A DNA stretch of 64,000 bases from Yersinia intermedia. Lineage in GTDB: Bacteria; Pseudomonadota; Gammaproteobacteria; Enterobacterales; Enterobacteriaceae. The notes below the pieces were generated by a model. It worked only from the letters and a program-made list of their open reading frames with translations. It ran no database searches and was not told the DNA's origin. The stretch covers positions 3,410,001 through 3,474,000 of the forward strand of contig NZ_LR134116.1 of the NCBI RefSeq assembly GCF_900635455.1, in the 5' to 3' direction. The position numbers and the translations under genes were made by a program. This document shows positions 50,823 through 61,912 of the stretch, one piece after another (positions within the stretch are counted from its first letter, which is position 1; every line of letters begins with the position of its first letter).

Positions 50823-51105
50823 GACAGCGAGCTTCTCCAGACAGTGAATAAAAGTTATGTACCTTCGGCAGTCGAATGGTGTTGGCAAGAGGGTACCAAC
50901 ACAACTGGTACGACCTCACAGCAAGATTAGCAGAGGAAAATTACTTCATCGTATGCTTGCTATGTAATCTAGAGCGAAATCACAGTTTCCTACTACTGTA
51001 GGGGCTTACATTATGAAAAGATGGTTATTGTTTGTGGTAAAAATAGCCAGACAAATACCCACAGATATCTGCCTGACCACAGTGCTTATCCATCACAAAC
51101 TAAAG

Positions 51106-51549
51106 TTACATTTTAAGCTTGGTATTGTTCCTCTCTAAGAATGAAGGGCCAATACCTGGGACTTCGAGTAACTGTTCAGTATCAGTGAAAGGGCCGAACT
51201 GCTCGCGATAACTAACGATGGCCTCTGCCTTCTTCCTGCCAATTCCGCTCAGGAACTGCGCCAACTGCTCAGCAGTAGCACTATTTATATTAATCTGGCT
51301 TGCGCTGCCTGTTGGGGTGCCAGCAGCGGTTGCCGCCGCCGTACTCACCTGCCCTTGATTCTTCTCTGCCACTTTGGCTGGCGGAGAGCCTGCTTTTACC
51401 TGACTATTTATCGGGGTATGACTTCGGGAGTTGAGGGTTTTATCCTGAGTGTTACTGGTGGGGCTTCCTGGAGCCGCAAAGGCTATCTGCTGGATAGACA
51501 GACCTGCGAATAATGCTGTTATAACAAATAATTTTCCTATGAATTTCAT
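51106..51549 (-). CDS. ybaV: ComEA-type helix-hairpin-helix protein YbaV
   Basis: A 147-residue protein with a signal peptide (LFVITALFAGLSIQQIAFA, about residues 7-25), a polar low-complexity linker (about 26-85) and a C-terminal double helix-hairpin-helix: ININSATAEQLAQFLSGIGRKKAEAIVSYREQFGPF near 86-121 and LLEVPGIGPSFLERN near 127-141. It resembles the DNA-binding part of ComEA. Exported DNA binding is plausible, but a role in DNA uptake here is unproven. It lies downstream of ppiD. Confidence 0.92.
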   Translation of the reverse strand: MKFIGKLFVITALFAGLSIQQIAFAAPGSPTSNTQDKTLNSRSHTPINSQVKAGSPPAKVAEKNQGQVSTAAATAAGTPTGSASQININSATAEQLAQFLSGIGRKKAEAIVSYREQFGPFTDTEQLLEVPGIGPSFLERNNTKLKM

Positions 51550-51706
51550 GCTGTATCCTCCTTGTGTTTGACAGCATGGCTACCTTGCCGCAACCTCCGA
51601 TTCATCGCAAAGGGCAGATTTCAGATATGCGAAAGGCCGCCAAAGCGACCTTTCGTTGTTACATCGAGTTGCAGATGTATGCGAGGCTAATTGCGATTAT
51701 GGGGCG

Positions 51707-53593
51707 TTATTGCGGCTGCTGTTGCTCCGCCGGCCCCATCTTAATGGTCGCCTGTTTGTGCAGGTTCGCCATCAATGCATCAAAAGTCACACCGCTAGCT
51801 CCTTCCAGCATTTTAGCGGTAAAGACCTTCATTTCGCCTTCCGGCAATTTACCCGGAGTGACTGATAACAGTTCGATCAGTACGATGTTGTCCTGGCGAT
51901 CCTGAGATAAGCCATAAACTGGCTGTTCTTTTTGCGGGTGAGCCAAGGCAAAGATAGTCTGGACTAATTGATCGTCATCTGGTGCACGCGACACCGCTTT
52001 CTTCTCACCAAAAGTGATACCAGCAGCCTTCATTGCGTCTTCGCCTTTGCCCTGCTTCAGTGCAGTCAGCAGCTTTTCACCATCAACACGTGCCAATTGT
52101 TCTGCTTTCTGACGTTTCACCAATTCAGCAACCTGATCACGTACTTGGTCAAATGGCTGAATACCTTCTGGTTTATGAGCATCGATACGGATAACGAAAG
52201 CACGGTCACCATCAACTGTGATTACATCTGAATTGCTACCCGGTGCGCCATTCTCACCGACCAGGCCACCATCAAAGATTGCCTGTACAACTGGTTTGAA
52301 GTTAACCTCGGCAGGTACGGCATCACGAGTAAACCAACCGGTTTGCTTAGCTTTAGCGCCTGCGGCTTCTTCTGCGGAGGCCAGGGATTCGTTATCACTG
52401 GTAGCCGCTTCACTGACCTTTTGCTGTAACGCGTAATAAGCGTCAACGGCTTTTCCCTGCTTAACTTGTTTTGCCAGCGCATCATGCACTTCAGACAAAG
52501 GTTTAACCTGGGCAGGTTTGATGTCATTTAAGCGAACAATCAAATAACCTACCGAGGATTTAACCACATCAGACAGTTGGCCTTTTTCGTTCAGATTTGC
52601 TTGTTTCAGTTCATCAGCCGTGGTGTCTGGTTCCAACCAACCCAGTTCACCACCATTTTTGCGGGAAATGATATCGGTAGATTTCTCTTTTGCCATCGCG
52701 GCAAAATCGGCACCTTTTTTCAACTCATCCAACGCTGTTTTGGCTTCAGCTTCAGTCTTGAACTGAATCACACTGTAGTTACGTTGTTCCGGCTGGGTAT
52801 AGCTGCTTTTATGCAGTTCATAGTACGCAGCAATATCTTCCTCGGTGAGCGTGATTTTGTCCTGCATCGCGGCAGCATCCATCACGATGAAACTGACTTT
52901 CATCTGTTCCGGTGCAATGAAGCTATTTTTATTCTGGTCGTAGTACGCTTTCAGCTCTTCATCAGTCACTTTTTGCTGTGCCTGAAGGGCTTTGAGGTCA
53001 ATGGTCGCCAGGCGAACTTCACGCTGCTGCAAAATCAGCTCTGACATCGCCTGTGCTTCGACAGGCAGAACAAAGCCTGTATCACCGAATGCTTGCAGCA
53101 ATTGTTGATTAATGAGTTGCTGACGCTGTAATTGCGCGAATTGGTCAGGGGTGTAGCCCATCCGGTTAACCAGTTCGAGATATTTGTTGTTATCAAACTT
53201 ATTATCAGTCTGGAAATAAGGTGCCTGACGGATGGCATCTTTAACTTGTTCGTCACTGGCAGTCAGGCCCAGTTTTTTGGCGTACTGGTCAAGTAACATG
53301 TTGTTGACCAACTGCCCCAACACCTGCTGACGTAATTGCAGCATATAGCCTTCATTTGCGGCCAGTGCTGAGAATTGTTCACCTAATTGCTGCTGCAAGC
53401 GGCCACGCTCACTCTGTACAGCCTGTTCTAACTGAGCACGACTAATTTCTTGGCCATTAACTTTGGCTGCAAAGTCGTTGGAACCGCCAATCAGATAGCT
53501 GCCAACCCCGGTCAGGATAAAGGACAACATGATCAAGGCCAGAATGATTTTGAGCACGACGTTATTAGCAGCCGCGCGTAAATTGTCCATCAT
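51707..53593 (-). CDS. ppiD: periplasmic chaperone PpiD
   Basis: A 628-residue protein anchored by one N-terminal span (VVLKIILALIMLSFILTGVGSYLIGG, about residues 12-37). A SurA-like N domain follows, then a parvulin domain near 265-360 (SVIQFKTEAEAKTALDELKKGADFAAMAKEKSTD and GELGWLEPD), and a C-terminal helical region. PpiD associates with SecYEG and helps newly exported proteins fold; in E. coli it is induced by heat and envelope stress. Length and position after hupB agree with E. coli. Confidence 0.96.
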   Translation of the reverse strand: MMDNLRAAANNVVLKIILALIMLSFILTGVGSYLIGGSNDFAAKVNGQEISRAQLEQAVQSERGRLQQQLGEQFSALAANEGYMLQLRQQVLGQLVNNMLLDQYAKKLGLTASDEQVKDAIRQAPYFQTDNKFDNNKYLELVNRMGYTPDQFAQLQRQQLINQQLLQAFGDTGFVLPVEAQAMSELILQQREVRLATIDLKALQAQQKVTDEELKAYYDQNKNSFIAPEQMKVSFIVMDAAAMQDKITLTEEDIAAYYELHKSSYTQPEQRNYSVIQFKTEAEAKTALDELKKGADFAAMAKEKSTDIISRKNGGELGWLEPDTTADELKQANLNEKGQLSDVVKSSVGYLIVRLNDIKPAQVKPLSEVHDALAKQVKQGKAVDAYYALQQKVSEAATSDNESLASAEEAAGAKAKQTGWFTRDAVPAEVNFKPVVQAIFDGGLVGENGAPGSNSDVITVDGDRAFVIRIDAHKPEGIQPFDQVRDQVAELVKRQKAEQLARVDGEKLLTALKQGKGEDAMKAAGITFGEKKAVSRAPDDDQLVQTIFALAHPQKEQPVYGLSQDRQDNIVLIELLSVTPGKLPEGEMKVFTAKMLEGASGVTFDALMANLHKQATIKMGPAEQQQPQ

Positions 53594-53825
53594 AATGTGA
53601 CAATACTCCGCTGTAATATGGATTAAAACTGTTGCGCAGGTCTAAATAAACCCAGCATTCCTTGCGACAGCCCTTCGTGCTGCTGCGCGTTAAACTGCTT
53701 ACTCTGTTTGCTACTAACCAATATTGGTTACTGCCTATTTTTGCTCTAAACGGGCCGCTGATATTCTCTCATCAGACTAACATTTTACACCCGTTCAGCG
53801 CTCAGTCAGTTCAACTGCCTAAGCG

Positions 53826-53853
53826 AAAAAAAAGCGCATCATTAACGATGCGC
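53826..53853 (-). terminator. hupB terminator
   Basis: On the minus strand GCGCATC pairs with GATGCGC around a 6-base loop and is followed by eight T. It lies beyond the ERIC element that follows hupB. Confidence 0.9.
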
Positions 53854-53908
53854 CTTGTATCTTACCTTACCAGCTCAACTGCGTCAGGTTATTGTTTAAC
53901 ACAAACAA

Positions 53909-54036
53909 TATATCCCCTTGGTACTTGAAGTTGCAGAGGTGTTCGCTACTCTCACTAACCCGAATCACTTACCTGAGTAAACTCATCGGTATTCGTTCGC
54001 TTACAACCTGACTGCTACTTCAATCTCTTTGGGTTT
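53909..54036 (+). repeat. ERIC-like repeat between hupB and ppiD
   Basis: Full-length element: left end TATCCCCTTGGTACTTGAAG, centre CCCGAATCACTTACCTGAGT, right end CTTCAATCTCTTTGGGTTTA, with terminal inverted repeats. It lies 25 bases after the hupB stop and before the hupB terminator, so it is in the hupB transcript. Confidence 0.85.
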
Positions 54037-54061
54037 AGCGCAATGAGAATTGACGCGGTAA

Positions 54062-54334
54062 TCAGTTTACTGCGTCTTTCAGGCCTTTACCGGCACGGAA
54101 GCCTGGTACTTTAGCCGCAGGAATACTGATTTCTTTGCCTGTCTGAGGGTTACGGCCAGTACGTGCAGAACGCTCACGTACTGCAAAAGTACCAAAACCA
54201 ACCAGAGCTACGTCATCCCCTTCTTTCAAAGATTCAGTAACAGAAGCAATAATTGCATCTAACGCGCGCCCAGCGGCCGCTTTGGAAATATCTGCACCTG
54301 CGGCAATTTTGTCGATCAGTTGTGACTTATTCAC
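54062..54334 (-). CDS. hupB: DNA-binding protein HU-beta
   Basis: A 90-residue nucleoid protein starting [20 protein letters not shown]. The DNA-wrapping arm contains [24 protein letters not shown] (about residues 61-84), with the Pro that intercalates into DNA. It forms HU heterodimers with HU-alpha, encoded elsewhere. It lies downstream of lon with its own terminator, as in E. coli. Confidence 0.98.
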   Translation of the reverse strand: MNKSQLIDKIAAGADISKAAAGRALDAIIASVTESLKEGDDVALVGFGTFAVRERSARTGRNPQTGKEISIPAAKVPGFRAGKGLKDAVN

Positions 54335-54481
54335 TCTTTCATCCCCTTTAGAATTCTATCGTCGCGCCGAAAATCCCTACGGACAACACGACAGCGCAGC
54401 TGTTATATCAATCCTGTCCAACCTTGGCAAGCAGCCCAAAGGCAGAAACTTTTGTCAGACAGCCGAACTAACTTAGCGGCA

Positions 54482-54518
54482 CAAAAAATAGCTGGCAAGT
54501 AGCATTTCACTTACCAGC
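54482..54518 (-). terminator. lon terminator
   Basis: On the minus strand GCTGGTAAGT pairs with ACTTGCCAGC (one G-T pair) around an 8-base loop, followed by a TATTTTTTG tract. It lies about 35 bases after the lon stop. Confidence 0.85.
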
Positions 54519-54551
54519 ATCAGTTTTATCAATACTTCTTGCGATCCGTCA

Positions 54552-56906
54552 CTATTTTGACGCTACCGGCTGTGCCCCGAAGGCTGGATTTTGCAACGCG
54601 ATGGCTAAAACATCATCAATTAGTTTAACCGGATGAATCTCCAGATCAGCGATAACATTGTCTGGAATCTCTTCCAAATCACGTTTGTTATCTTCTGGAA
54701 TCAGCACAATTTTGATCCCACCACGGTGAGCTGCCAGCAATTTCTCTTTCAAACCACCGATTGGCAATACTAAACCACGCAAGGTGATTTCGCCGGTCAT
54801 CGCCACATCTGCGCGCACCGGGTTACCGGTCAGACAAGAAACCAGCGCGGTACACATAGCAATACCTGCACTCGGACCATCTTTTGGCGTCGCACCTTCA
54901 GGCACATGCACATGGATATCGCGTTTTTCGTAGAAATCTGGATTAATACCTAATTTATCTGCGCGCGCACGCACCACAGTCAACGCTGCCTGAATTGATT
55001 CTTGCATCACTTCACCCAGCGAGCCGGTGTAAGTCAGCTTGCCTTTGCCCGGAACGCATGCCGTCTCAATGGTCAGTAAATCGCCACCCACTTCAGTCCA
55101 CGCCAGCCCGGTCACTTGACCCACGCGATTCTCAGTATCAGCTCGGCCATAATCGACCTTCTGCACACCCAAGAAGTCTTTAAGGTTGTCACCGTTGATT
55201 TCAATGTGCTTAACCGTTTTATCCATAAGCAGATTTTTTACTGCTTTACGGCACAGTTTGGAGATTTCACGCTCCAGACTACGCACCCCAGCTTCACGGG
55301 TGTAATAACGGATAATGCTCATAATGGCACTGTCATCGATGGTCAGTTCGCCTTTCTTAATGGCGTTGCGCTCAAACTGTTTCGGCAACAGATGCTGCTT
55401 GGCAATATTGAGTTTCTCATCTTCGGTATAACCGGACAGGCGAATAACTTCCATACGATCCAGCAACGGTGCTGGAATATTCATGGAGTTAGAGGTGGCA
55501 ACGAACATGACATCCGACAGATCATAATCCACTTCCAGATAGTGATCGTTGAATGCAACGTTTTGTTCTGGGTCCAAAACCTCCAGCAGTGCAGACGCAG
55601 GATCACCGCGCATATCGGACGCCATCTTATCAATCTCATCCAACAAGAAGAGTGGGTTCTTCACCCCAACTTTCGCCATCTTCTGGATCAATTTACCCGG
55701 CATAGAACCGATATAGGTGCGGCGATGACCACGGATTTCCGCTTCATCACGTACCCCACCCAGCGCCATACGGACATACTGGCGGCCAGTAGCACGAGCA
55801 ATAGATTGGCCCAGAGAGGTTTTACCCACCCCAGGAGGCCCAACCAGGCACAGGATTGGCCCTTTAATCTTGCTAACGCGGCTCTGTACTGCGAGGTATT
55901 CTAAAATACGATCTTTAACTCGTTCCAAACCGTAGTGATCGGTATCCAGAACTTCCTGCGCTTTTACTAAGTCTTTTTTAACTTTACTGCGGCTGTTCCA
56001 AGGCACCTGCAACATCCAATCGATATAACCACGTACTACGGTTGCTTCCGCAGACATCGGTGACATCATTTTCAGTTTTTGCAGCTCGGCTTCGGTTTTT
56101 TCGCGTGCATCTTTCGGCATTTTGGCCGCTTCGATTTTACGCTTCAGCGCTTCGTGTTCATCAGGCGTATCGTCCATCTCGCCCAGTTCTTTCTGAATGG
56201 CCTTCATTTGCTCATTCAGATAGTACTCGCGCTGGCTCTTTTCCATCTGTTTTTTGACGCGATTGCGAATCCGTTTTTCGACCTGTAACAGATCGATTTC
56301 TGACTCCATCATTGCCATCAGGTATTCCAGACGTTCGGTCACATCGAACATTTCCAGAACAGCCTGTTTATCATTTAATTTCAACGGCATATGTGCCGCG
56401 ATAGTATCCGCAAGACGCGCTGCATCATCAATGCTGTGCAGTGAAGCCAGCACTTCTGGTGGGATCTTTTTATTCAGTTTGATATAGCCTTCAAACTGAT
56501 TAATCGCCGTGCGAACCAAGACTTCTTGTTCACGATCGTCCATCACTGGCGATTCAAGATATTCTGCCTGAGCAGCAAAATGCTCACCGCTGTCGGAAAG
56601 CGTGGTGATACGCGCACGCTGTAGCCCTTCAACCAGCACTTTAACTGTGCCATCAGGCAACTTCAGCATTTGTAAAATCGAGGCTACAGTGCCTACTGAA
56701 AACAAATCGTTGATACCAGGCTCATCAGTCGAGGCTTCTTTCTGCGCAACCAGCATGATTTTTTTATCATGGTCCATTGCAGCTTCCAGGCACCGAATCG
56801 ACTTTTCCCGGCCAACAAACAGTGGGATCACCATATGCGGATAAACCACCACATCGCGCAGAGGCAATACGGGGATTTCTATGCGTTCGGAACGCTCAGG
56901 GTTCAT
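54552..56906 (-). CDS. lon: ATP-dependent protease Lon
   Basis: A 784-residue protease from the ATG at 56906 ([20 protein letters not shown]), the same length as E. coli Lon; the open frame extends 18 codons upstream without support. The N domain covers about residues 1-300; Walker A is GPPGVGKTS near 356-364; the proteolytic Ser lies in DGPSAGIAM near 679 and the Lys in [13 protein letters not shown] near 722. It degrades misfolded and regulatory proteins, including, in Yersinia, YmoA. A sigma-32 promoter is upstream. Confidence 0.98.
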   Translation of the reverse strand: MNPERSERIEIPVLPLRDVVVYPHMVIPLFVGREKSIRCLEAAMDHDKKIMLVAQKEASTDEPGINDLFSVGTVASILQMLKLPDGTVKVLVEGLQRARITTLSDSGEHFAAQAEYLESPVMDDREQEVLVRTAINQFEGYIKLNKKIPPEVLASLHSIDDAARLADTIAAHMPLKLNDKQAVLEMFDVTERLEYLMAMMESEIDLLQVEKRIRNRVKKQMEKSQREYYLNEQMKAIQKELGEMDDTPDEHEALKRKIEAAKMPKDAREKTEAELQKLKMMSPMSAEATVVRGYIDWMLQVPWNSRSKVKKDLVKAQEVLDTDHYGLERVKDRILEYLAVQSRVSKIKGPILCLVGPPGVGKTSLGQSIARATGRQYVRMALGGVRDEAEIRGHRRTYIGSMPGKLIQKMAKVGVKNPLFLLDEIDKMASDMRGDPASALLEVLDPEQNVAFNDHYLEVDYDLSDVMFVATSNSMNIPAPLLDRMEVIRLSGYTEDEKLNIAKQHLLPKQFERNAIKKGELTIDDSAIMSIIRYYTREAGVRSLEREISKLCRKAVKNLLMDKTVKHIEINGDNLKDFLGVQKVDYGRADTENRVGQVTGLAWTEVGGDLLTIETACVPGKGKLTYTGSLGEVMQESIQAALTVVRARADKLGINPDFYEKRDIHVHVPEGATPKDGPSAGIAMCTALVSCLTGNPVRADVAMTGEITLRGLVLPIGGLKEKLLAAHRGGIKIVLIPEDNKRDLEEIPDNVIADLEIHPVKLIDDVLAIALQNPAFGAQPVASK

Positions 56907-56996
56907 AGAGCTCTCTCTTAGTTTAGCTTCCGCCAGATTACTGGGAATCTCGTGAAACACGAGTCATCACGAGTTTCACTAAATAGGTTATTGAGT

Positions 56997-57025
56997 ATAT
57001 GGGGACGAATGTCTTACATTCAACG
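56997..57025 (-). promoter_or_regulatory. sigma-32 promoter of lon
   Basis: On the minus strand, GTTGAATG (57024-57017) and CCCCATAT (57004-56997) match the E. coli lon heat-shock promoter in sequence and layout, and the leader just before the gene (CTAAGAGAGAGCTCTATG) is also conserved. Confidence 0.88.
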
Positions 57026-57040
57026 ATTACAATGCGAGGA

Positions 57041-57069
57041 AAAAGAAATGGGGGATAAAATCCCCCATT
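57041..57069 (-). terminator. clpX terminator
   Basis: A perfect 9-bp stem AATGGGGGA with TCCCCCATT, 4-base loop, followed on the minus strand by TCTTTTTCC; about 30 bases after clpX and before the lon promoter. Confidence 0.88.
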
Positions 57070-57100
57070 GTCATACTAACCATCTGGATTATTTGGCTAA

Positions 57101-58372
57101 TTATTCGCCAGAAGCTTGGGCTTCCGGTTGGCCATAAATCAGCATTGGTGCAGATTGGCCAGCAATAACTGACTCATCTACCACCACTTTTTCCACACTG
57201 TCCATTGACGGTAAATCGTACATGGTATCCAGCAATGCGCCCTCTACGATAGAACGCAGGCCACGAGCACCTGTTTTACGTGCCATCGCTTTTTTGGCAA
57301 TTGCAGTCAACGCTTCATCACGGAACTCAAGCTCCACACCTTCAAGATTGAACAACGCCTGATATTGTTTAGTCAGCGCGTTTTTCGGTTCTTTCAGGAT
57401 CTGAATCAGTGCGTCTTCACTCAATTCACTCAGCGTTGCAACCACAGGTAAACGACCGATAAATTCAGGGATCAAACCGAATTTAATTAAATCTTCTGGC
57501 TCAGCCTGACTCAACAACTCACCTTCGGTTGCTTTTTCTGACTTGCCTTTTACCGTGGCACCGAAACCGATACCCGTTCCGGTGTTAATGCGCTGCCCGA
57601 TAACTTTGTCCAGGCCAGCAAAAGCACCACCGCAGATAAACAGAATTTTAGAGGTATCAACCTGCAAAAACTCCTGCTGCGGATGCTTACGACCACCTTG
57701 TGGTGGCACGGCAGCAATCGTCCCTTCAATCAATTTCAGCAGGGCTTGCTGCACACCTTCACCTGAGACGTCACGCGTGATCGACGGGTTATCAGACTTA
57801 CGTGAAATTTTATCAATTTCATCAATATAGACGATACCGCGTTGTGCTTTCTGCACGTCGTAATCGCATTTCTGCAAAAGCTTCTGAATGATGTTTTCAA
57901 CATCTTCACCCACATAACCGGCTTCAGTCAGCGTGGTAGCATCTGCCATGGTAAATGGCACATCCAGGAAGCGAGCCAATGTCTCAGCCAACAGTGTTTT
58001 ACCACTACCGGTTGGGCCAATCAGCAGAATATTACTTTTGCCCAGTTCGATACCATTACTGGTATCACCATTGCGCAAACGCTTGTAGTGATTGTATACC
58101 GCAACGGCCAACACTTTTTTCGCCGGTTCCTGCCCGATGACATAATCATCCAGGTGATGGCGGATTTCATGCGGCGTAGGCAGCGAACTGCGCTCCCTAT
58201 GGGGGGCGACTTCTTTGATCTCTTCGCGAATAATGTCGTTACACAAATCGACACATTCATCGCAGATATACACTGACGGCCCGGCAATTAGCTTACGCAC
58301 TTCATGCTGGCTTTTGCCGCAGAAAGAGCAATACAGCAGCTTTCCAGAACCGTCTTTGCGCTTATCTGTCAT
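57101..58372 (-). CDS. clpX: ClpX unfoldase subunit
   Basis: A 423-residue AAA+ protein. The zinc domain carries CSFC near residues 15-18 and CDEC near 36-39; Walker A is GPTGSGKT near 119; the pore loop GYVGEDVE near 150; Walker [10 protein letters not shown] near 181. The ClpP-contact IGF loop is visible as TGIGFGA near 267-273. It unfolds tagged substrates for ClpP. clpP lies about 205 bases upstream on the same strand. Confidence 0.98.
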   Translation of the reverse strand: MTDKRKDGSGKLLYCSFCGKSQHEVRKLIAGPSVYICDECVDLCNDIIREEIKEVAPHRERSSLPTPHEIRHHLDDYVIGQEPAKKVLAVAVYNHYKRLRNGDTSNGIELGKSNILLIGPTGSGKTLLAETLARFLDVPFTMADATTLTEAGYVGEDVENIIQKLLQKCDYDVQKAQRGIVYIDEIDKISRKSDNPSITRDVSGEGVQQALLKLIEGTIAAVPPQGGRKHPQQEFLQVDTSKILFICGGAFAGLDKVIGQRINTGTGIGFGATVKGKSEKATEGELLSQAEPEDLIKFGLIPEFIGRLPVVATLSELSEDALIQILKEPKNALTKQYQALFNLEGVELEFRDEALTAIAKKAMARKTGARGLRSIVEGALLDTMYDLPSMDSVEKVVVDESVIAGQSAPMLIYGQPEAQASGE

Positions 58373-58576
58373 CAGTAAACCTCTTCTTCAGTATCTGCCA
58401 CACCCGAAACTATGGTAGCAGGGAGACTATTCTCGCTATTGCTGGACGCCACGCTAATCTTCAGCGGACAGCCGATATATCGGGTAGTTAGTGAACAATG
58501 TGCAATGCAACTGTTCGATTACACGATTTGTTCTATTTACATACACTATAGTATATCGGCTCACAGAAATAAGTCG

Positions 58577-59200
58577 CTAGTCACGACGGGTGAACACGGA
58601 ATCAACTAATCCGTATCCTACAGCCTCTTCGGCTGACAAGAAACGGTCACGTTCAGTGTCTCTCTCTATTTCTTCAAGAGGTTTTCCCGTGTGAAGAGCC
58701 ATCAGTTCATTCATGCGCGATTTTACTTTTAAAATCTCTCTGGCATGAATTTCAATATCTGTCGCCTGCCCCTGGAAACCGCCCAACGGTTGGTGAATCA
58801 TTACCCGCGAATTCGGTAAGCAGAAACGTTTACCCTTAGCACCCGCAGTCAACAGGAACGCACCCATTGAGCATGCCTGGCCCATACAGATAGTACTGAC
58901 ATCAGGCTTAATGAATTGCATGGTGTCATAAATTGACATCCCAGCAGTGATCACCCCACCTGGAGAGTTAATATACAAAAAGATATCTTTTTCTGGATTT
59001 TCTGCTTCCAGGAATAGCATCTGTGCCGTAATCAGGTTGGCCATATGGTCTTCAACCTGGCCGGTCAGGAAAATAATGCGCTCTTTTAACAGACGGGAGA
59101 AGATATCGTAAGAACGTTCCCCACGTGAAGTCTGCTCAACCACCATTGGCACCAGAGCCATGTTAGGTGCAAATTGATCTCGTTCGCCACTGTATGACAT
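58577..59200 (-). CDS. clpP: ClpP protease subunit
   Basis: A 207-residue serine protease. A 14-residue propeptide ends before ALVPMVVEQ; the catalytic Ser lies in [14 protein letters not shown] near 111, His in [10 protein letters not shown] near 136 and Asp in [11 protein letters not shown] near 185. It forms the double-ring chamber used with ClpX and ClpA. A sigma-32 type promoter is upstream. Confidence 0.98.
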   Translation of the reverse strand: MSYSGERDQFAPNMALVPMVVEQTSRGERSYDIFSRLLKERIIFLTGQVEDHMANLITAQMLFLEAENPEKDIFLYINSPGGVITAGMSIYDTMQFIKPDVSTICMGQACSMGAFLLTAGAKGKRFCLPNSRVMIHQPLGGFQGQATDIEIHAREILKVKSRMNELMALHTGKPLEEIERDTERDRFLSAEEAVGYGLVDSVFTRRD

Positions 59201-59379
59201 TACCGTCTCCTAATAGAATTTACTTTGGCGCCATTCATAACCGATTCTACTTGAGATAAGTAATGATGACTATGTTCATGCATCAAGGTCGCGTGCAAAC
59301 CGCCTGGTTATCCAGACACATTCGACGGTGGTAATCAGCCAGTGTTTCATCAACATCTTATATGAACGTCTGTTAGGTT

Positions 59380-59407
59380 AATTGGGGGATTAGTCGTCTT
59401 TTTCAAG
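59380..59407 (-). promoter_or_regulatory. sigma-32-type promoter of clpP
   Basis: On the minus strand CTTGAAA (59407-59401) and CCCCAATT (59387-59380) are separated by 13 bases, near the RpoH consensus. The site lies about 180 bases upstream of clpP. Confidence 0.7.
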
Positions 59408-59574
59408 CCCCAAGGTACTTTTTTTTAACCGGACATACCCGCTCATTATCTTTGCCGTAATCCTGACGCTCTATTGATTGTTTATCTGTTAAGTATTGCA
59501 TTTCACTTTTCAAATATAGCGCAGATTACAGTGAAACATGCCAGATTAATCATACTATTGAACGATTATTGTTA

Positions 59575-59610
59575 TAAAAGAAAAGCCCGTAACCAAAGGC
59601 TACGGGCTTA
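59575..59610 (-). terminator. tig terminator
   Basis: On the minus strand AAGCCCGTA pairs with TTACGGGCTT around an 8-9 base loop, followed by TTCTTTTA. It separates tig from the clpP promoter region and lies beyond the ERIC element. Confidence 0.85.
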
Positions 59611-59629
59611 ATCAGTCAAAAAACCGGAT

Positions 59630-59812
59630 ATACCCTTCGTATTCGACGTTGCAGGGGCCAGCTACAGGCTCTCACCCGAATCACTGACCTGAGTCAACTC
59701 ATCAGGATTAATGACCCCATGCTTGAGGCCCACCCGTTGAGTCAGCATACATGCTGTTCAAATCGGTTCACGACCGATTTGCCCTTCACTTGCTACTTCC
59801 TGCAACACCCAC
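59630..59812 (+). repeat. ERIC-like repeat with an internal insertion, after tig
   Basis: The left part (ATACCCTTCGTATTCGACGT, then CTCACCCGAATCACTGACCT) and the right part (CTTCACTTGCTACTTCCTGC, then AACACCCA) are ERIC blocks, but about 60-70 extra bases lie between them (about 59711-59780). The insert contains a hairpin AAATCGGT/ACCGATTT at 59760-59780. The whole is transcribed after tig. Confidence 0.72.
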
Positions 59813-59853
59813 TTTCAGCGAAAGATGACATCCCGTTTGATGTGCGAAAAACA

Positions 59854-61158
59854 TTACGCAGCAGTGGTCTGATTCATCAGTTCACTGAAGGTAGTTGGTT
59901 TTTCAGTTACTTTGGCTTTAGCCAGCAGCGTTTCTACTGCTTGTTCTTCCAGAGCAACGTTACGCATATTGTTCATCAGCTCTTTGTTTTTGCTGTAGAA
60001 CTCAACAACTTCTTGTGGATCTTCGTAAGCAGATGCCATTTCTTCGATCAGTGCTTTAACACGATCTTCGTCCGCTTTCAGCTCGTGCTGGCTGATAACT
60101 TCACCCAGCAACAAACCAACAACGACGCGACGCTTAGCTTGTTCTTCGAACAATTCACGTGGCAGTTCAGCAGCTTGTTTCTCGTTACCACCGAAACGCT
60201 GTGCAGCCTGACGGCGCAGAACGTCGATTTCACCTTCAACCAGTGCCGCTGGAACGTCAATTGCGTTCGCGCTAACCAGACCGTCGATTGCCTGAGTTTT
60301 AACACGGTTACGTACTGCGCCTTTCAGCTCACGCTCCATGTTTTTGCGCACTTCAGCACGCAGACCCGCGACAGAACCATCAGCAACGCCGAAACGCTTG
60401 ATGAATTCTTCGGTCAGTTCTGGCAGCTCACGCACTTCAACTTTCTTCAACACGATGTCGAATTTAGCTGATTTACCTTTCAGGTTTTCTGCATGGTAAT
60501 CTTCTGGGAAGTTTACGTCGATGGTGAATTCTTCACCGGCTTTATGGCCGATAACACCTTCTTCGAAACCTGGGATCATACGACCCTGGCCCATTGCCAG
60601 CACGAAATCAGACGCTTTACCACCTTCAAACTCTTCACCGTCGATAGAGCCGGTGAAATCCAGAGTTGCGCGATCTTCAGCAGTCGCTGCCGCATCAGTG
60701 TCTTTCCAGGTTGCTTGTTGCTTACGCAGAGTTTCCAGCATGGTATCAACGTCAGCGTCGTTTACTTCAACAACTGGCTTTTCTACTTCAATGCTTTCCA
60801 GATCTTTCAGCTCAACTTCTGGGTACACTTCGAACTCAACGGAATAAGTAAAATCTTCACCCTGCTTGTATTCACCCGGTACATAGTTTGGTGCGCCGGC
60901 TGGGTTGATTTTTTCCTTAATGATCGCATCAACGAAATTACGTTGCATCAGGTCACCCAGAACATCCTGGCGAACAGATGCGCCGTAACGCTGTTCAACG
61001 ATGTTCATCGGCACATGGCCTTTACGGAAACCGTCGATACGAACACTTTTAGCGGCTTTCACTAATTCGCTTTTTACTGCTTTCTCAATGCTGTCAGCAG
61101 CAACAGTAATTGTTACACGGCGGCCAAGGCCTTGAGTGGTTTCAACAGAAACTTGCAT
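59854..61158 (-). CDS. tig: trigger factor
   Basis: A 434-residue ribosome-bound chaperone. The ribosome-binding loop is [12 protein letters not shown] near residues 43-54; the FKBP-type prolyl isomerase domain covers about 150-245 ([26 protein letters not shown] and [15 protein letters not shown]); the C-terminal arms are helical. The length differs by only two residues from E. coli. It stands between bolA and clpP as in other enterobacteria. Confidence 0.98.
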   Translation of the reverse strand: MQVSVETTQGLGRRVTITVAADSIEKAVKSELVKAAKSVRIDGFRKGHVPMNIVEQRYGASVRQDVLGDLMQRNFVDAIIKEKINPAGAPNYVPGEYKQGEDFTYSVEFEVYPEVELKDLESIEVEKPVVEVNDADVDTMLETLRKQQATWKDTDAAATAEDRATLDFTGSIDGEEFEGGKASDFVLAMGQGRMIPGFEEGVIGHKAGEEFTIDVNFPEDYHAENLKGKSAKFDIVLKKVEVRELPELTEEFIKRFGVADGSVAGLRAEVRKNMERELKGAVRNRVKTQAIDGLVSANAIDVPAALVEGEIDVLRRQAAQRFGGNEKQAAELPRELFEEQAKRRVVVGLLLGEVISQHELKADEDRVKALIEEMASAYEDPQEVVEFYSKNKELMNNMRNVALEEQAVETLLAKAKVTEKPTTFSELMNQTTAA

Positions 61159-61588
61159 CTTGTTACCTCAAAAAAATCACAGTGCTCGGTCAACTCCAGA
61201 AGCTGCAAACAAAGCAGTACCATTACCCTTTCAGGAATGATGCCAACTCTGAAAACACCCTCTAAGAACCGGGACGGCCGCATTATACAGAACCGAGTAT
61301 CCCAGATGTCAGAAGCGTCCCGAAACCATTCCGGAAAAATAAGACGCGACATTATAGCGGCGCACAGGTTATGAGTCGAGGAAAGCAAGCGAATGTTGTC
61401 GCGGTAAAATTCACGCGTGAATCGTTCCCTCGGCTAAAACTCCTGTGGCGCACTAAGTAAATAGAGGTGTCGCCTACACAGAAACACAAACGGCCTAAGG
61501 GCCGTTTGCTAAATTCTCACTTACTAATACCCTAAATCAGGCCGGAATTACTACTGTTATCCGGCCTGTTTTGGATTAATTCTGTCAC
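61159..61588 (-). terminator. bolA-tig interval with two inverted repeats
   Basis: About 430 bases. Two hairpins follow bolA: CAGGCCGGA/TCCGGCCTG at 61538-61568, and CAAACGGCC/GGCCGTTTG at 61487-61508. The second is followed on the minus strand by TGTTTCTGTG. Either could end the bolA transcript; neither has a strong T-run. The tig promoter should lie in the left part, not resolved. Confidence 0.5.
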
Positions 61589-61912
61589 TTAAGCTAATGT
61601 GCCTGCGCCGCGACAAGGTGGTGAGTTCGGTACGGTGTCTTGCAAACCTGCCCACTCTTTCAGCGTATAAGTGTGCAAGGCAAGCGCATGAACACTGCCC
61701 GCCAGCTCATCAGCCAACACACTATAAATCGCGCGGTGGCGACTCAGAAAGCGCTGATCTTGAAATTTATTGCTGACGATCACAATTTTAAAATGACTTT
61801 CAGAACCGGCTGGAACATTGTGGCGATAACTTTCATTAATCACCTCCAAATGATCCGGTTCAAATGCCACTTTTAGTTTTTCTTCAATTTGTTCCCGAAT
61901 CAAAATCATCAT
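61589..61912 (-). CDS. bolA: BolA transcriptional/iron-sulfur-linked regulator
   Basis: A 107-residue protein with the BolA class II-KH-like fold: [25 protein letters not shown] near residues 24-48, [16 protein letters not shown] near 55-70 and [14 protein letters not shown] near 74-87 with the conserved His used with glutaredoxins. It ends CRGAGTLA. BolA affects cell shape and stationary-phase gene expression in E. coli. The start at 61912 has a perfect AAGGAG site; a second ATG follows at once. Confidence 0.96.
   Translation of the reverse strand: MMILIREQIEEKLKVAFEPDHLEVINESYRHNVPAGSESHFKIVIVSNKFQDQRFLSRHRAIYSVLADELAGSVHALALHTYTLKEWAGLQDTVPNSPPCRGAGTLA

Noticed and set aside
55116..55904. 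262-residue open frame antisense to lon
   Set aside because: Composition follows the antisense of the Lon ATPase domain; no start context or family features.
59719..60471. 250-residue open frame antisense to tig
   Set aside because: Rich in Phe and Cys as expected from the complement of Glu/Lys-rich codons; it also runs through an ERIC element.
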